Assembly: GCA_001298545.1 (NCBI GenBank)
Contig: LJCX01000028.1
Location: forward strand, 682,001-746,000
DNA length: 64,000 nt
DNA from: Actinobacteria bacterium OV320
GTDB taxonomy: Bacteria > Actinomycetota > Actinomycetes > Streptomycetales > Streptomycetaceae
Reading direction: 5' to 3'
Shown: piece after piece, positions 1 through 8,655 of the stretch
Position numbering within the stretch: the first letter of the stretch is position 1
How the letters are laid out: each line of letters begins with the position of its first letter
Notes under the pieces: generated by a model
The model's input: only the letters and a program-made list of their open reading frames with translations
What the model was told of the DNA's origin: nothing
Database searches by the model: none
Program-made: the position numbers and the translations under genes

Positions 1-23
1 GGCCGCCCGATGTCACCTCCGTG

Positions 24-1559
24 CTACTCGAAGCGCGCCGCCAGCAGCACCACGTCCTCGTCGCTGTCCCGCTCGGCCGCGCCGTCCGGCAGGAGGGTGC
101 GCAGCACGTGGTCGGCGATCGCGCCCGGGTCGTGCCGCAGCGGTCTCGGAACCCCCGAGGCGGCGGCGTGCAGCCGGGCGAAGGCACGGTCGACGGGCTC
201 GCCGGTGCGGTGCAGCAGGCCGTCCGTGTAGAGCAGAACCGTCTCGCCCGGTTCGGCCTCCATTTCGACGCTCGGCGCCTCCCAGCAGGCCAGCATGCCC
301 AGCGGGGCGGAGACGGAGGTCTCGATGAACTCCGTGCGCCGCTCGCCGACCAGCAGCGGCGGGCAGTGCCCGGCGCCGGCCAGAGTGATCTTGCGCAGGG
401 CGGGTTCGCAGTAGGCGAACAGGGCGGTGGCGGACCGGGCGGGCTCGGTCAGCCGCAGCAGCAGCTCCAGGTCGGACAGGACGGCGACCGGGTCCTCGCC
501 CTCCATCACGGCGTACGCCCGCAAGGAGGCGCGCAGTCGGCCCATCGCGGCGACCGCGCTCGGCCCGGACCCGGTGACGGACCCGACGGCGAGGCCCAGC
601 GCGGCGTCCGGCAGCGGCAGCGCGTCGTACCAGTCGCCGCCCCCGCGCGGGCCGGTGTGATGCCGGGCGGCGAGCTGGACGCCGGGTACGCGCGGCAGCC
701 GGGAGGGCAGCAGTTCCTCTGCCATCGTCTTCATGCACGTGCGGGTGCGTTCGAGCTCCAGGAGCCGCGCCAGGTGCTCGGCGGCGTACCGGACGTACAG
801 GCCGATCAGGTGACGTTGACGCTCGTCCGGCTCGGCGGGCTCGTCGTAGAGCCATACGGCCGCGCCCAGGCGGCCGGGAGCGCCGTCCGTCTCCAGGGGC
901 AGCGCGTAGCTGGCGGCGTAGCCGAGGCGGGCGGCCACCTCGCGGTGGCGGGGGTCCATGCCGTCCTCGGCGAACAGGTCGGGCTCGGCGATCTCCCCCT
1001 CGCCGCCGGGCAGCCCCTCGAGGATGCGGCCGTAGGACAGGGCGCTGCGCGGCACGGTCTCGATGTGGCCGAGATCGGCGCGGCCGAGGCCCAGTCCGAT
1101 CATGGTGTCCGGCCCGAGCCCGTCGGCGGGCTCCAGGACGACGAGACCGCGCCGGGCGCCCACGAGGGCGGCTCCGGCGTGCAGCATCTCCTGGAGGGTC
1201 TCCGGCAGCGTGTCCGTGCGGGCCAGGCGTTCGGTGAGTTCGTGGAGGGTGGTGAGATCGGAGACCCAGCCGGCGAGCCGGTCGGTCAGGAGGGCGCCCG
1301 GGCCGGTGGAGCCGGGTGCGCCGGTGGGGGCGGCAGGAACCGTCGGGGCGCCCGGGGTGGCGGGCGCGGGCGCGACAGTGTGTGCGGGCGAGGGAACCGT
1401 TGAATCGATTCCAGCCACTTTCGGAGGGTGAGGGGCGTTCATGGCGTCCGGCTCTCGGACCGGAGCGTATTGCTCAAAAGCATCGCAAACCCCCATGTCA
1501 TTCTGCGCCGCTAGCGGTGTCTCCACATGTACACGCACTCGTGAGGGGATGTCCAGCAT
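24..1559 (-). CDS. GAF-domain PP2C/SpoIIE-family serine/threonine phosphatase
   Basis: Predicted cytoplasmic regulatory phosphatase of about 511 aa. After a Pro/Ala/Thr-rich leader (residues 1-90) comes a GAF-like sensor (about 95-265) and a SpoIIE/PP2C catalytic domain (about 290-505). The catalytic part shows GGDWYDALPL and LLYTDGLLHR, the acidic metal-binding motifs of RsbU/SpoIIE phosphatases. Such enzymes dephosphorylate anti-anti-sigma proteins in Streptomyces partner-switching networks. The start is uncertain: ATG at 1559 has AGGA a few bases upstream, while ATG at 1496 and 1442 lie in the same frame. Stop TAG at 24-26. It is divergent from the Prim-Pol-like gene at 2084. Confidence 0.85.
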   Translation of the reverse strand: MLDIPSRVRVHVETPLAAQNDMGVCDAFEQYAPVREPDAMNAPHPPKVAGIDSTVPSPAHTVAPAPATPGAPTVPAAPTGAPGSTGPGALLTDRLAGWVSDLTTLHELTERLARTDTLPETLQEMLHAGAALVGARRGLVVLEPADGLGPDTMIGLGLGRADLGHIETVPRSALSYGRILEGLPGGEGEIAEPDLFAEDGMDPRHREVAARLGYAASYALPLETDGAPGRLGAAVWLYDEPAEPDERQRHLIGLYVRYAAEHLARLLELERTRTCMKTMAEELLPSRLPRVPGVQLAARHHTGPRGGGDWYDALPLPDAALGLAVGSVTGSGPSAVAAMGRLRASLRAYAVMEGEDPVAVLSDLELLLRLTEPARSATALFAYCEPALRKITLAGAGHCPPLLVGERRTEFIETSVSAPLGMLACWEAPSVEMEAEPGETVLLYTDGLLHRTGEPVDRAFARLHAAASGVPRPLRHDPGAIADHVLRTLLPDGAAERDSDEDVVLLAARFE

Positions 1560-2083
1560 TGTCCTGCTGGGCTTGCTGGTGTCCGTGGGCTCTTTGGGAG
1601 AATCGGGCACAGTTCTTCCGGCTCCCTTGCGGAATTGTAAAGTTGGCTTAAAAATGCCTCGGGTAACGGGTGATTGCGGTCGACTGGGCTTGCTCCACGG
1701 AGCGTCACAGCGGTCTTGATGGGTACGTACTCGGTAAGGGCCAGGTGTCGTCGGGAGCTCGTTGGGAGCCTCCCGGAACCTGGTGACCGGCCCGGGCGTC
1801 ATAGTCATCGACGACCGTGCCCCATCCTCCCGTGGCGGAGGCGGAGAGAAATACGCGCGACGGTAAACGCCAGACTTCGCCACCCCACGCCACGCCCAGG
1901 CATTAGATGGATGCAAGTCGGACGGAGTGGCCGCGGAAGCAGCCACCGCTCGACCCTGAGGGGTTCCCCTTGTCTCGTACAGGGGTGTGATGCGCCAACA
2001 GGTACGCACAGTGAAGTGATCGACACATTTTGTGATGTGGCCCACGGTGTTGCCAGCGGTGCAACGGAAAGGAACGAGCGCTC
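1560..2083. other. Divergent intergenic region, no gene seen
   Basis: A 524-bp gap between two divergent genes. Part of it (about 1600-1700) is more AT-rich than its surroundings and should hold the promoters of both genes. I see no convincing small gene, tRNA or long inverted repeat here. A GGAAAGGAACG ribosome site at its right end serves the gene at 2084. Confidence 0.5.
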
Positions 2084-2749
2084 ATGCGCGAGATCCTCGG
2101 AAAGCGACGCAGGCTCCTGTCCCAGTCCAGCGACAGAGGACCTGAGTTGATCGACTCGGCCCTGACCTTCGCGACGGAATGGCAGTGGCCCGTCCTCCCG
2201 GGCGTGACGGCGGACCCGCAGGGGCGTTCCCGCTGTGGCTGTCCCGACCCGGAGTGCACGGTCCCCGGTGCTCACCCCTTCGACCCCGGCCTGCTCGCGG
2301 CCACCACCGAGGCGCGCATGGTGCGCTGGTGGTGGACCAACCGGCCGACCGCACCGATCATCCTGGCCACCGGGGGCACGGCTCCCTGCGCGGTCAGCCT
2401 CCCCGCCCTCGCGGCCTCGCGCGCGCTCGTGGCGCTCGACCAGCAGGGCATCCGCCTCGGCCCGGTCGTCGCCTCGCCCACCCGCTGGTCGATCCTCGTC
2501 CGGCCGTACACGATGGAACAGCTGGGTGAGCTGCTCTACGCCAAGGACTTCGTGCCCGGCTCCCTCCGCTTCCACGGCGAGGGCGGCTACATCGCCCTGC
2601 CGCCGTCCGAGACGGGGCGCGGCGACATCCGGTGGGAGCGCGCGCCGCTCCCCGGTTCGGCCTCGCCCTGGGTGCCCGACGTCGAGGCCGTGGTGGACGC
2701 CGTCGTCGACGCCCTCACTCGTACGGGTGTGAGCGCACCCGAGTTGTAG
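2084..2749 (+). CDS. Degenerate Prim-Pol (bifunctional DNA primase/polymerase N-terminal-like) protein
   Basis: A 221-aa protein with the overall pattern of Streptomyces proteins annotated as bifunctional DNA primase/polymerase: a helical start, a Cys/His patch RCGCPDPECTVPGAHPF (about residues 49-65), WWWTNRP, and a late GEGGYIALPPS segment. Unlike the Prim-Pol protein at 11385, it shows no acidic Asp-x-Asp motif and no clear SxH motif, so catalysis is doubtful. Start ATG is supported by GGAAAGGAACGAG eight or so bases upstream. It is monocistronic and divergent from the phosphatase at 24-1559. A structural or nucleic-acid-binding role is possible, but the function is not known. Confidence 0.7.
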   Translation: MREILGKRRRLLSQSSDRGPELIDSALTFATEWQWPVLPGVTADPQGRSRCGCPDPECTVPGAHPFDPGLLAATTEARMVRWWWTNRPTAPIILATGGTAPCAVSLPALAASRALVALDQQGIRLGPVVASPTRWSILVRPYTMEQLGELLYAKDFVPGSLRFHGEGGYIALPPSETGRGDIRWERAPLPGSASPWVPDVEAVVDAVVDALTRTGVSAPEL

Positions 2750-2805
2750 GGGTGTCGGGCGCGCGCCGGACAGCACACCGGCGCTCGCCCTCTATCTTCC
2801 GCTAC

Positions 2806-3360
2806 ATGAACCTTCGTCTCCTCGCCCTCGTGGGCGCCGTGGCAGGCGCGATCGCGCTGCCCCTGGCCATGGCGTCCGCGGGGCCGGTCGGCGACGAAGG
2901 GCGTACGGCCGGCGCGGTCGAAGTGGCCGATATCCGTGCCCCCGGCGGTACGGATCCGAAGGCGCCGCCCGTCGAACCCTCCCGGTCCCCGCTGCTGCTC
3001 GGCCTGGGGCTGGCCACCGCCGCCCGCTGCGGCCCCGAACTCACCTCCCCCGACGGCGTGGAGGCGCAGACCTGCGTGCTGTCCCAGGGAGACGACAGCT
3101 GGGCGCGCACCTACTACCGCAATGCCACCGGGCGCGCCCTGGACGCCTTCCTGAGCCTCATGGGGCCCGAGGGACGCACGGTGCGGACGCGCTGCGCCGT
3201 GGGCACCGAGGACGAGCCGGAATCCTGCGAGACACCCCATGAGCGGACCCGGGGCGAACTGGCGGCGTACACGGCGGTCGCGGAGTTCGCGGGAGCGACA
3301 GGAGACGGACCGCTGTTGCTGCGCTCAGGGAGCAACGCCCGGTCTGATACGGGCAGTTGA
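2806..3360 (+). CDS. Small exported protein of unknown function
   Basis: A 184-aa protein starting MNLRLLALVGAVAGAIALP, a short positive N-terminus and hydrophobic core typical of a Sec signal peptide with likely cleavage near ASAG. The mature part contains four cysteines (CGP, QTCVL, TRCAV, ESCETP), suggesting disulfides outside the cell. I do not recognise the family. ATG 2806 is chosen because the signal peptide begins there; upstream in-frame starts only add arginine-rich sequence that is not protein-like. It is convergent with the DUF5926 gene at 3638. Confidence 0.65.
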   Translation: MNLRLLALVGAVAGAIALPLAMASAGPVGDEGRTAGAVEVADIRAPGGTDPKAPPVEPSRSPLLLGLGLATAARCGPELTSPDGVEAQTCVLSQGDDSWARTYYRNATGRALDAFLSLMGPEGRTVRTRCAVGTEDEPESCETPHERTRGELAAYTAVAEFAGATGDGPLLLRSGSNARSDTGS

Positions 3361-3401
3361 CGTGCGATCGAACCCTGTAAACGGCGCCGGGCATGAAAAG
3401 A

Positions 3402-3490
3402 CCCGGTTGCTGACGACGGGGGATGCATCAGCAACCGGGCAACTCGAACGGTAACAAGAGATCTGCTCCACGCAAATTCGATCTCTTGTT
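3402..3490. terminator. Two perfect stem-loops between convergent genes (bidirectional terminators or small RNA)
   Basis: Hairpin A (3402-3439) has a 12-bp perfect stem CCCGGTTGCTGA/TCAGCAACCGGG and a 14-nt loop with a run of five G. Read on the minus strand it is followed by TCTTTTC. Hairpin B (3453-3490) has an 11-bp perfect stem AACAAGAGATC/GATCTCTTGTT and is followed on the plus strand by TTC, making a GTTTTC tail. The simplest reading is one terminator for each of the two convergent genes. A third short hairpin CGGCGC-TTCTT-GCGCCG lies at 3519-3535. A small RNA through the region is an alternative. Confidence 0.55.
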
Positions 3491-3637
3491 TTCATCGGTA
3501 TTCCGGACACCGGCGAAACGGCGCTTCTTGCGCCGACTCACCCTGCGCGGGCGGGAGTTGTGAGCGGAGTCACGCCACCCGCCGGCGCAAGGGGTGCTGA
3601 CCGGTCGGTCAGTTCGGCCGGGGGCCTTGTCCGTGCG

Positions 3638-4603
3638 TCAGCTGAGCGTCACCTGTCGGTTGGTCAGACCGCCCCGCGCGCGGCGCTCGTCGGCCGTGAG
3701 CGGCGCGTCCGAGGCCAGGGCGGTGGCGAGCCGCTCGGCGAACTCGGCCGCCGGCTTCTCCACGTCGTCCGCCGTGACCGCGCTCGGCAGGTCCCAGACC
3801 GGCACCGTCAGGCCGTGCGCCCGGAAGGAGCCGACCAGGCGCGTGCCCTCGCCGAGGCTCGAACGGCCCGCCGCGTGCAGCCGCGCGAGGGCGTCCAAAA
3901 GCCGCTCCTCCGGATGCGGCATGACCCAGCGCAGGTGGTTCTTCTCCGGCGTCTCGCACCAGTACGCGGCGTCCACGCCGGTCAGCTTCACGGTCGGGAT
4001 CGCCGCGGCGTTGGCACGCTCCAGGGAGGCGGCCACCTCCGGCGCGGCGTTCTCCGGGTCCGGGACCCAGAACTCGAAGCCGCTGTGCACAACTGGCTCG
4101 AACACGCCTTCGGCGTCGAGCAGATCCTGCATCCGCGGACCGTCGGCCGGCGCGCGGCGCGCCTGCACCGGAGTGCCGGGGTCGGCATCCAGCGCCCGCC
4201 GCAGGGTGTCGGCCAGGTCGCGGCTGATGTCACCGGACGGCGTGTCGTTCTGCAGGCCGAGGAGCACCGAGCCGTCGTCGCGGCGCAGCGCGGGCCAGGC
4301 CATCGGCAGCACCGTGGCGAGCGTGACGGACGGGACGCCCTCGGGCAGACCGCCCTTGAGCGGCAGCTCGACCGTGGCGGCCGGCACCAACTCGCGCAGC
4401 GCCACCCAGTCGCCCTCGCCCGGCAGGCCTTCGAAGGGGCGCTGCACGAGCTCGGTCACGGCATGTGCGGCGGCCCGGCCGTGACAGGCCTTGTAGCGGC
4501 GGCCGCTGCCGCACGGGCAGGGCTCCCGCGCGCCGACGACCGGGATGTCCGCGTCGGTGGGCTGCGGCCGCTTGGCCTTCGTCTGGGGTCGCTTCTTGGC
4601 CAT
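3638..4603 (-). CDS. SEC-C motif DUF5926 family protein
   Basis: A 321-aa cytoplasmic protein. Residues 1-15 are Lys/Arg-rich, and residues 28-42 carry the SEC-C zinc motif PCPCGSGRRYKACHG, known from the SecA C-terminus and many stand-alone proteins. The rest matches the actinobacterial DUF5926 pattern, with no catalytic motif I recognise. Start ATG at 4603. The upstream region (4604-4884) is filled with short repeats rather than genes. It probably forms its own transcription unit; its role is unknown. Confidence 0.8.
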   Translation of the reverse strand: MAKKRPQTKAKRPQPTDADIPVVGAREPCPCGSGRRYKACHGRAAAHAVTELVQRPFEGLPGEGDWVALRELVPAATVELPLKGGLPEGVPSVTLATVLPMAWPALRRDDGSVLLGLQNDTPSGDISRDLADTLRRALDADPGTPVQARRAPADGPRMQDLLDAEGVFEPVVHSGFEFWVPDPENAAPEVAASLERANAAAIPTVKLTGVDAAYWCETPEKNHLRWVMPHPEERLLDALARLHAAGRSSLGEGTRLVGSFRAHGLTVPVWDLPSAVTADDVEKPAAEFAERLATALASDAPLTADERRARGGLTNRQVTLS

Positions 4604-4739
4604 CTGGGTGTCTCCCGGGTACGGCTCGTCTGGTACGGCGGGAGCCTAGCCGTTCGTACGCTCCGTCACGGGAACCTGTGGAGGACGCGGGGGCTGTGGA
4701 CGACGATCACCGCGCTCGGCCCCGCGGCCCCTCCGACCC

Positions 4740-4884
4740 TTTCGGCGACTCTCCCCGACCGTTTCCGACCGTCTGCGGTCGTTCTGACGTCCCGTTCCAA
4801 CCGTTCCGACCGTCTCCGGCTGCCTCCGGCGTTGTTCCGGCCGTCTCCGGTGTTGTTCCGGCAACTGTTCCGGCCGTCTCCGGT
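4740..4884. repeat. Imperfect CCGTCTCCGG-type tandem repeats
   Basis: Between the DUF5926 gene and the stop of the ATPase gene, the motif TTCCGNCCGTCTCCGG recurs several times, twice as GTTCCGGCCGTCTCCGGT. It extends up to the TAG stop codon of the neighbouring gene. This looks like local slippage expansion of 3'-untranslated sequence. Confidence 0.55.
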
Positions 4885-5523
4885 CTAGTCCAGGTCGTCG
4901 AACGCGTCCGCGAAGTCCAGGCCGGGCATCGACGCCACCGACGGGGCCGCGATCCGGGAAGCGAAGTCGTCGCGCCGGCAGCCCGCGTCGGGGTCGTAGA
5001 CGTCCGCGTGGACGACCACCCAGACCGTGACCTCGCCGCGGGCGTCGTCCCGAACGCCCCAGTCGTCCGCCAGCGCCGTGATGATGTTGAGCCCGCGGCC
5101 GCCGTGCGCGGTGACGGAGGGCGTGGCCGGGGCCGGACGGGTCGGGCCGCCGCCGTCGGTCACCTCGACCACCAGCCGGCCGCCCTGATCGACACGCCAT
5201 GCGGCCCGGACGTCGCCGTCCCCGGCCAGGGCGTCGCCCAGTGGCCTGCCGTGCTTGCACGCATTGCTCAAAAGTTCGGAAAGGATCAGTACGGCGTCGT
5301 CGATGACCGATTCCGACACTCCGCCCGTGCGCAACTGATCGCGCATACGGTGTCTCGCATTACCCACGCCCGCAGGGCCATGGGGTACGGCCATGCTCGA
5401 CGACGCGGGCACCTCCTGTGCCACCACCAACGCCACCCCCGAGACCTCCTTCGCCCCACGCCACGGTGTGGATGCCCCATTGGCCTGTACCGGAAACCGG
5501 CCAATGCGGCCCCGGAGACGCAT
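4885..5523 (-). CDS. Anti-sigma-factor-type ATP-binding protein (HATPase_c_2)
   Basis: A 212-aa protein with a GHKL ATPase fold of the RsbW/SpoIIAB kind. Visible motifs are the N box LSELLSNACKHGRP, the G1-like EVTDGGGP, and GGRGLNIITALADDWG. Streptomyces genomes carry dozens of such serine-kinase-like anti-sigma regulators working with SpoIIE phosphatases and anti-anti-sigma factors. An N-terminal extension of about 40 aa precedes the domain. ATG 5523 is taken as start although its ribosome site is weak. No partner anti-anti-sigma gene is adjacent. Confidence 0.8.
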   Translation of the reverse strand: MRLRGRIGRFPVQANGASTPWRGAKEVSGVALVVAQEVPASSSMAVPHGPAGVGNARHRMRDQLRTGGVSESVIDDAVLILSELLSNACKHGRPLGDALAGDGDVRAAWRVDQGGRLVVEVTDGGGPTRPAPATPSVTAHGGRGLNIITALADDWGVRDDARGEVTVWVVVHADVYDPDAGCRRDDFASRIAAPSVASMPGLDFADAFDDLD

Positions 5524-5706
5524 TCGTCATGATCGAACACGGACCGAACGCGCCGGAGCACTCCCTGTGAGGGGCCTGTCAGTGAGTGGCTAAATTTGGA
5601 CGGTATGGCTGAGAATGGAGGATGCTGCAGCGGCGCTGTGGGGTCAAGAGGTATGGACGGGGCTTCTGTGACTTCTGGGACTTCTGTGACTTCCGCCGGA
5701 CGCCGC

Positions 5707-6543
5707 TCAGCGGCCCAGCCGTCGCAGTACCTCACCCGGGCGGTTGGTGATGATGGCGTCGACGCCCAGCTCGACGCAGAGGTCGACGTCCTCCGTCTCG
5801 TTCACGGTCCACACGTGCACCTGGTGGCCGGCCCCCTTCAGGCGCTCGATGTACGCCGGATGGTTGCGCACGATCCGGATCGAGGGGCCGGCGATCCCGA
5901 CCCCCGCGGGCAGCCGCCCGTCGCGCAGCCGGGGCGAGACGAACTGCATCAGGTAGACCGTCGGCACCGTGGGCGCGGCGCCGCGCACGCGATGCAGCGA
6001 GCGGGCCGAGAAGCTCATGATCCGCACCGGGGACTCGGCCGCCGAGACCGGCGCGTCCAGGCCGAACCGCTTCAGCAGCACCAGCAGCCGCTCCTCCACC
6101 TGTCCGGCCCAGCGCGTCGGATGCTTCGTCTCGATGGCCAGCTCCACCCGGCGCCCCGCGTCGGAGACGAGTTCCAGCAGCCGCTCCAGGGTCAGGACGG
6201 AGGTCTCCTCGCGGTCCTCGGGCCGGACCTCCCAGTCGGGGTCCTCCTCGCGCGCGTGCCAGGCCTCGCGGGCCTCCCGTGTCTTCCAGGAGCCGAAGTC
6301 CAGCGCCGCGAGGTCGGCGAGCTCCAGGGCGGAGACCGCCCCACGGCCGTTCGACGTACGGTTGACGCGACGGTCGTGTACGCAGACGAGATGGCCGTCG
6401 GCGGTCAGCCGTACATCGCACTCGAGGGCGTCCGCACCGTCCTCGATCGCCTTCTTGTACGCGGCCAGGGTGTGCTCGGGGGCCTCCTCGGAAGCCCCGC
6501 GGTGGGCGACGACTTGAATGTGGTGCTGCCGTGCGTGGGTCAC
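5707..6543 (-). CDS. Glycerophosphodiester phosphodiesterase
   Basis: A 278-aa enzyme of the GDPD family, hydrolysing glycerophosphodiesters to glycerol-3-phosphate and an alcohol. The N-terminus has VVAHRGAS and EHTLAAYKKAIEDGAD, then LECDVRLTADG and HDRRVNRTSNG, the metal- and catalytic-residue motifs (HR, ExD, HD). The C-terminus has VHVWTVNE and GVDAIITNRPG. GTG at 6543 is chosen because homologous proteins begin (M/V)THARQ; the ribosome site is weak. No signal peptide, so a cytoplasmic phospholipid-recycling enzyme is likely. Confidence 0.9.
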   Translation of the reverse strand: MTHARQHHIQVVAHRGASEEAPEHTLAAYKKAIEDGADALECDVRLTADGHLVCVHDRRVNRTSNGRGAVSALELADLAALDFGSWKTREAREAWHAREEDPDWEVRPEDREETSVLTLERLLELVSDAGRRVELAIETKHPTRWAGQVEERLLVLLKRFGLDAPVSAAESPVRIMSFSARSLHRVRGAAPTVPTVYLMQFVSPRLRDGRLPAGVGIAGPSIRIVRNHPAYIERLKGAGHQVHVWTVNETEDVDLCVELGVDAIITNRPGEVLRRLGR

Positions 6544-6824
6544 CGCGTCATGGTGCCATCGGCGCCCGGTCGTCTGAGAACCCTCTGAGATGTTTCGATG
6601 ATGCGCACTTATTGTACGTAATGACCCATATAAGGAATGGCCAAGGACCCACAGCAACCGCTTATGGTGCTCTGACGGCCCGTGGGAAAAGCTGAGACGT
6701 ACAAAAGCACATGCACAGCTTCAGCGCGCGGGGTCGACGACAAAGCGCGCGAAAGCGCGTCAAGCGCCGACGAGCGTGACCCAGTGCGACCGACGACAAC
6801 AGCCGTGGATCGAGGAGAAGAGCT

Positions 6825-8447
6825 GTGAGCACCGAGAACGAGGGCAAGAGCGAGGGCACCCAGGTACCCCCGGCCCCGTCCGCACCCCCCGTGCCGGTGG
6901 AATCTCCCTCGGCCTCCCCGCAGGCGCCCGCGCCCGACGCCGGCGCGCCCACGACTCCGCTCCCGGCGGCGCCGGCGCAGGCACCGGAAGCCGGTCACGC
7001 CTCCGCGGGCGCGCCCGAAGGCCACTGGCCGCCGCCCACCGCCCCGCAGGGAGCCCCGGCCCCGGTGGACGGCGACTGGCCGCCGCCGGCCGCTCCGCAG
7101 GCCGCTCCGGCCCCGCAGGGAGCCCCGGCCGCCGCCGACGACTGGCCGAACCCGGCCCCGGTGACGCCCGTCTACGCCGACGCCGGCGCGGGCACGCACG
7201 CGTACGGCACCCCCGGCTCCGCCGACGTCGCTGCCGGTGGCCCCGGCGCGGTCGGTGGCCCGGGCGGCCCCGGTGGCCCCGGTGGGACCGTCTGGGGTGC
7301 CTCCTACCAGCAGCCCGCGCCCAAGTCGGGCCGTGGCCGCGGCGGGCTCGTCGCCGCGGTCCTGGTGGCCGCGCTGGTCGCGGGCGGCCTGGGCGGCGGA
7401 CTCGGCTACACGCTGGCCAAGAACGACGACGACACCGGCTCGACGACCGTCTCCGCCTCCACCAACGGCGGGGACGTCAAGCGCGACCCGGGCACGGTAG
7501 CCGGGGTCGCCGCCAAGGCGCTGCCCAGCACGGTCACGATCGAGGCCGAGTCCAGCAGCGGCGAGGGCGGCACCGGCACCGGCTTCGTCTTCGACACCCA
7601 GGGTCACATCGTCACCAACAACCACGTCGTCGCGGACGCGGTCGACGGCGGCAAGGTGACGGCCACCTTCCCGGACGGCAAGAAGTACGACGCCGAGGTC
7701 GTCGGGCACGCCCAGGGCTACGACGTCGCCGTCATCAAGCTCAAGAACGCCCCCTCGAACCTGAAGCCGCTCACCCTCGGCGACTCCGACAAGGTGGCGG
7801 TCGGCGACTCGACGATCGCGATCGGCGCCCCCTTCGGCCTGTCCAACACGGTCACGACGGGCATCATCAGCGCGAAGAACCGCCCCGTGGCCTCCAGCGA
7901 CGGCACCAGCAGCGCCGCCTCCTACATGAGCGCCCTCCAGACGGACGCCTCGATCAACCCGGGCAACTCCGGCGGCCCGCTGCTGGACGCCTCGGGCAAC
8001 GTCATCGGCATCAACTCCGCGATCCAGTCCACCGGCAGCGGCGGCCTGGGCGGCACCACCCAGTCCGGCTCGATCGGCCTCGGCTTCGCCATCCCGATCA
8101 ACCAGGCCAGGTACGTCGCCCAGCAGCTGATCAAGACCGGCGAGCCGGTGTACGCCAAGATCGGCGCGTCCGTCTCCCTGGCGGACTCCACGGGGGGCGC
8201 GAAGATCACCGACACGGCCGAGGGCGGCGCGTCCGCGGTCGAGACGGGCGGTCCGGCGGACCAGGCCGGCCTCAAGCCCGGCGACGTCATCGTCAAGCTC
8301 GACGACATGGTGATCGACAGCGGCCCGACCCTCATCGGCGAGATCTGGACCCACCAGCCCGGCGACAAGGTCACGATCACCTACGAGCGCGACGGCAAGT
8401 CCCACACCGTGGACCTCACCCTCGGCTCCCGCAAGGGCGACAGCTGA
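6825..8447 (+). CDS. Membrane-anchored HtrA/DegP-like serine protease with PDZ domain
   Basis: A 540-aa protein. Residues 1-165 are Pro/Ala/Gly-rich and repetitive (WPPPxAPQ motifs), followed by one membrane helix (about 172-195). The outside part carries a trypsin-like domain with His in TNNHVV (about 265), Asp in GYDVAVIKL (about 299) and Ser in GNSGGP (about 381), then a PDZ domain (about 440-535, PADQAGLKPGDVI). This is the usual architecture of actinobacterial extracytoplasmic quality-control proteases. The start is GTG with GAGGAG upstream. A very long hairpin follows at 8544. Confidence 0.92.
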   Translation: MSTENEGKSEGTQVPPAPSAPPVPVESPSASPQAPAPDAGAPTTPLPAAPAQAPEAGHASAGAPEGHWPPPTAPQGAPAPVDGDWPPPAAPQAAPAPQGAPAAADDWPNPAPVTPVYADAGAGTHAYGTPGSADVAAGGPGAVGGPGGPGGPGGTVWGASYQQPAPKSGRGRGGLVAAVLVAALVAGGLGGGLGYTLAKNDDDTGSTTVSASTNGGDVKRDPGTVAGVAAKALPSTVTIEAESSSGEGGTGTGFVFDTQGHIVTNNHVVADAVDGGKVTATFPDGKKYDAEVVGHAQGYDVAVIKLKNAPSNLKPLTLGDSDKVAVGDSTIAIGAPFGLSNTVTTGIISAKNRPVASSDGTSSAASYMSALQTDASINPGNSGGPLLDASGNVIGINSAIQSTGSGGLGGTTQSGSIGLGFAIPINQARYVAQQLIKTGEPVYAKIGASVSLADSTGGAKITDTAEGGASAVETGGPADQAGLKPGDVIVKLDDMVIDSGPTLIGEIWTHQPGDKVTITYERDGKSHTVDLTLGSRKGDS

Positions 8448-8510
8448 CGCCCACGCGCGCGTGCCCGCCCGTGGCCCCGGCCCCCGCGCCGCCGATCGAG
8501 AACGGCGCGG

Positions 8511-8543
8511 GGCGGGTTGCCCGAGCGGCCTACGGGAACGGTC
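8511..8543 (+). pseudogene. Truncated copy of the 5' half of tRNA-Ser(UGA)
   Basis: These 33 bases match the first 33 bases of the intact tRNA-Ser(UGA) at 10543 at all but two positions. They include the acceptor 5' strand, the whole D-arm GCCCGAGCGGCCTA and the 5' anticodon stem ACGGTC. Identity ends inside the anticodon loop, and the next base begins the 26-bp hairpin at 8544. No 3' half follows. It lies 63 bp after the protease stop codon. It could be a recombination scar or part of a small transcript. Confidence 0.8.
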
Positions 8544-8600
8544 GACGAACAGAGGCGGTCTGCCGGAAGTGTTGCTTCCGGCAGACCGCCTCTGTTCGTC
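8544..8600 (+). terminator. 26-bp perfect stem-loop after the protease gene
   Basis: A perfect inverted repeat of 26 bp on each side of a 5-nt TGTTG loop, beginning GACGAACAGAGGCGG. There is no T-run after it, as is usual for Streptomyces terminators. It begins exactly where the tRNA-Ser homology ends. It can serve both the protease gene and, read in reverse, the lipoprotein gene ending at 8656. Confidence 0.75.
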
Positions 8601-8604
8601 GCGA

Positions 8605-8655
8605 GCTACGGGATCACGGGATCACGGATCATCACGGGATCACGGGGTCACGGGA
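8605..8655. repeat. Short direct repeats of (A/T)CACGGGAT
   Basis: The 8-9 bp unit CACGGGATC, with small variations, occurs about five times in 50 bp between the long hairpin and the lipoprotein stop codon. It looks like a slippage-prone spacer. Confidence 0.6.

Noticed and set aside
8605..8655. Mobile-element terminal repeats near the tRNA-Ser fragment
   Set aside because: Only short (8-9 bp) direct repeats, with no transposase or integrase close by.
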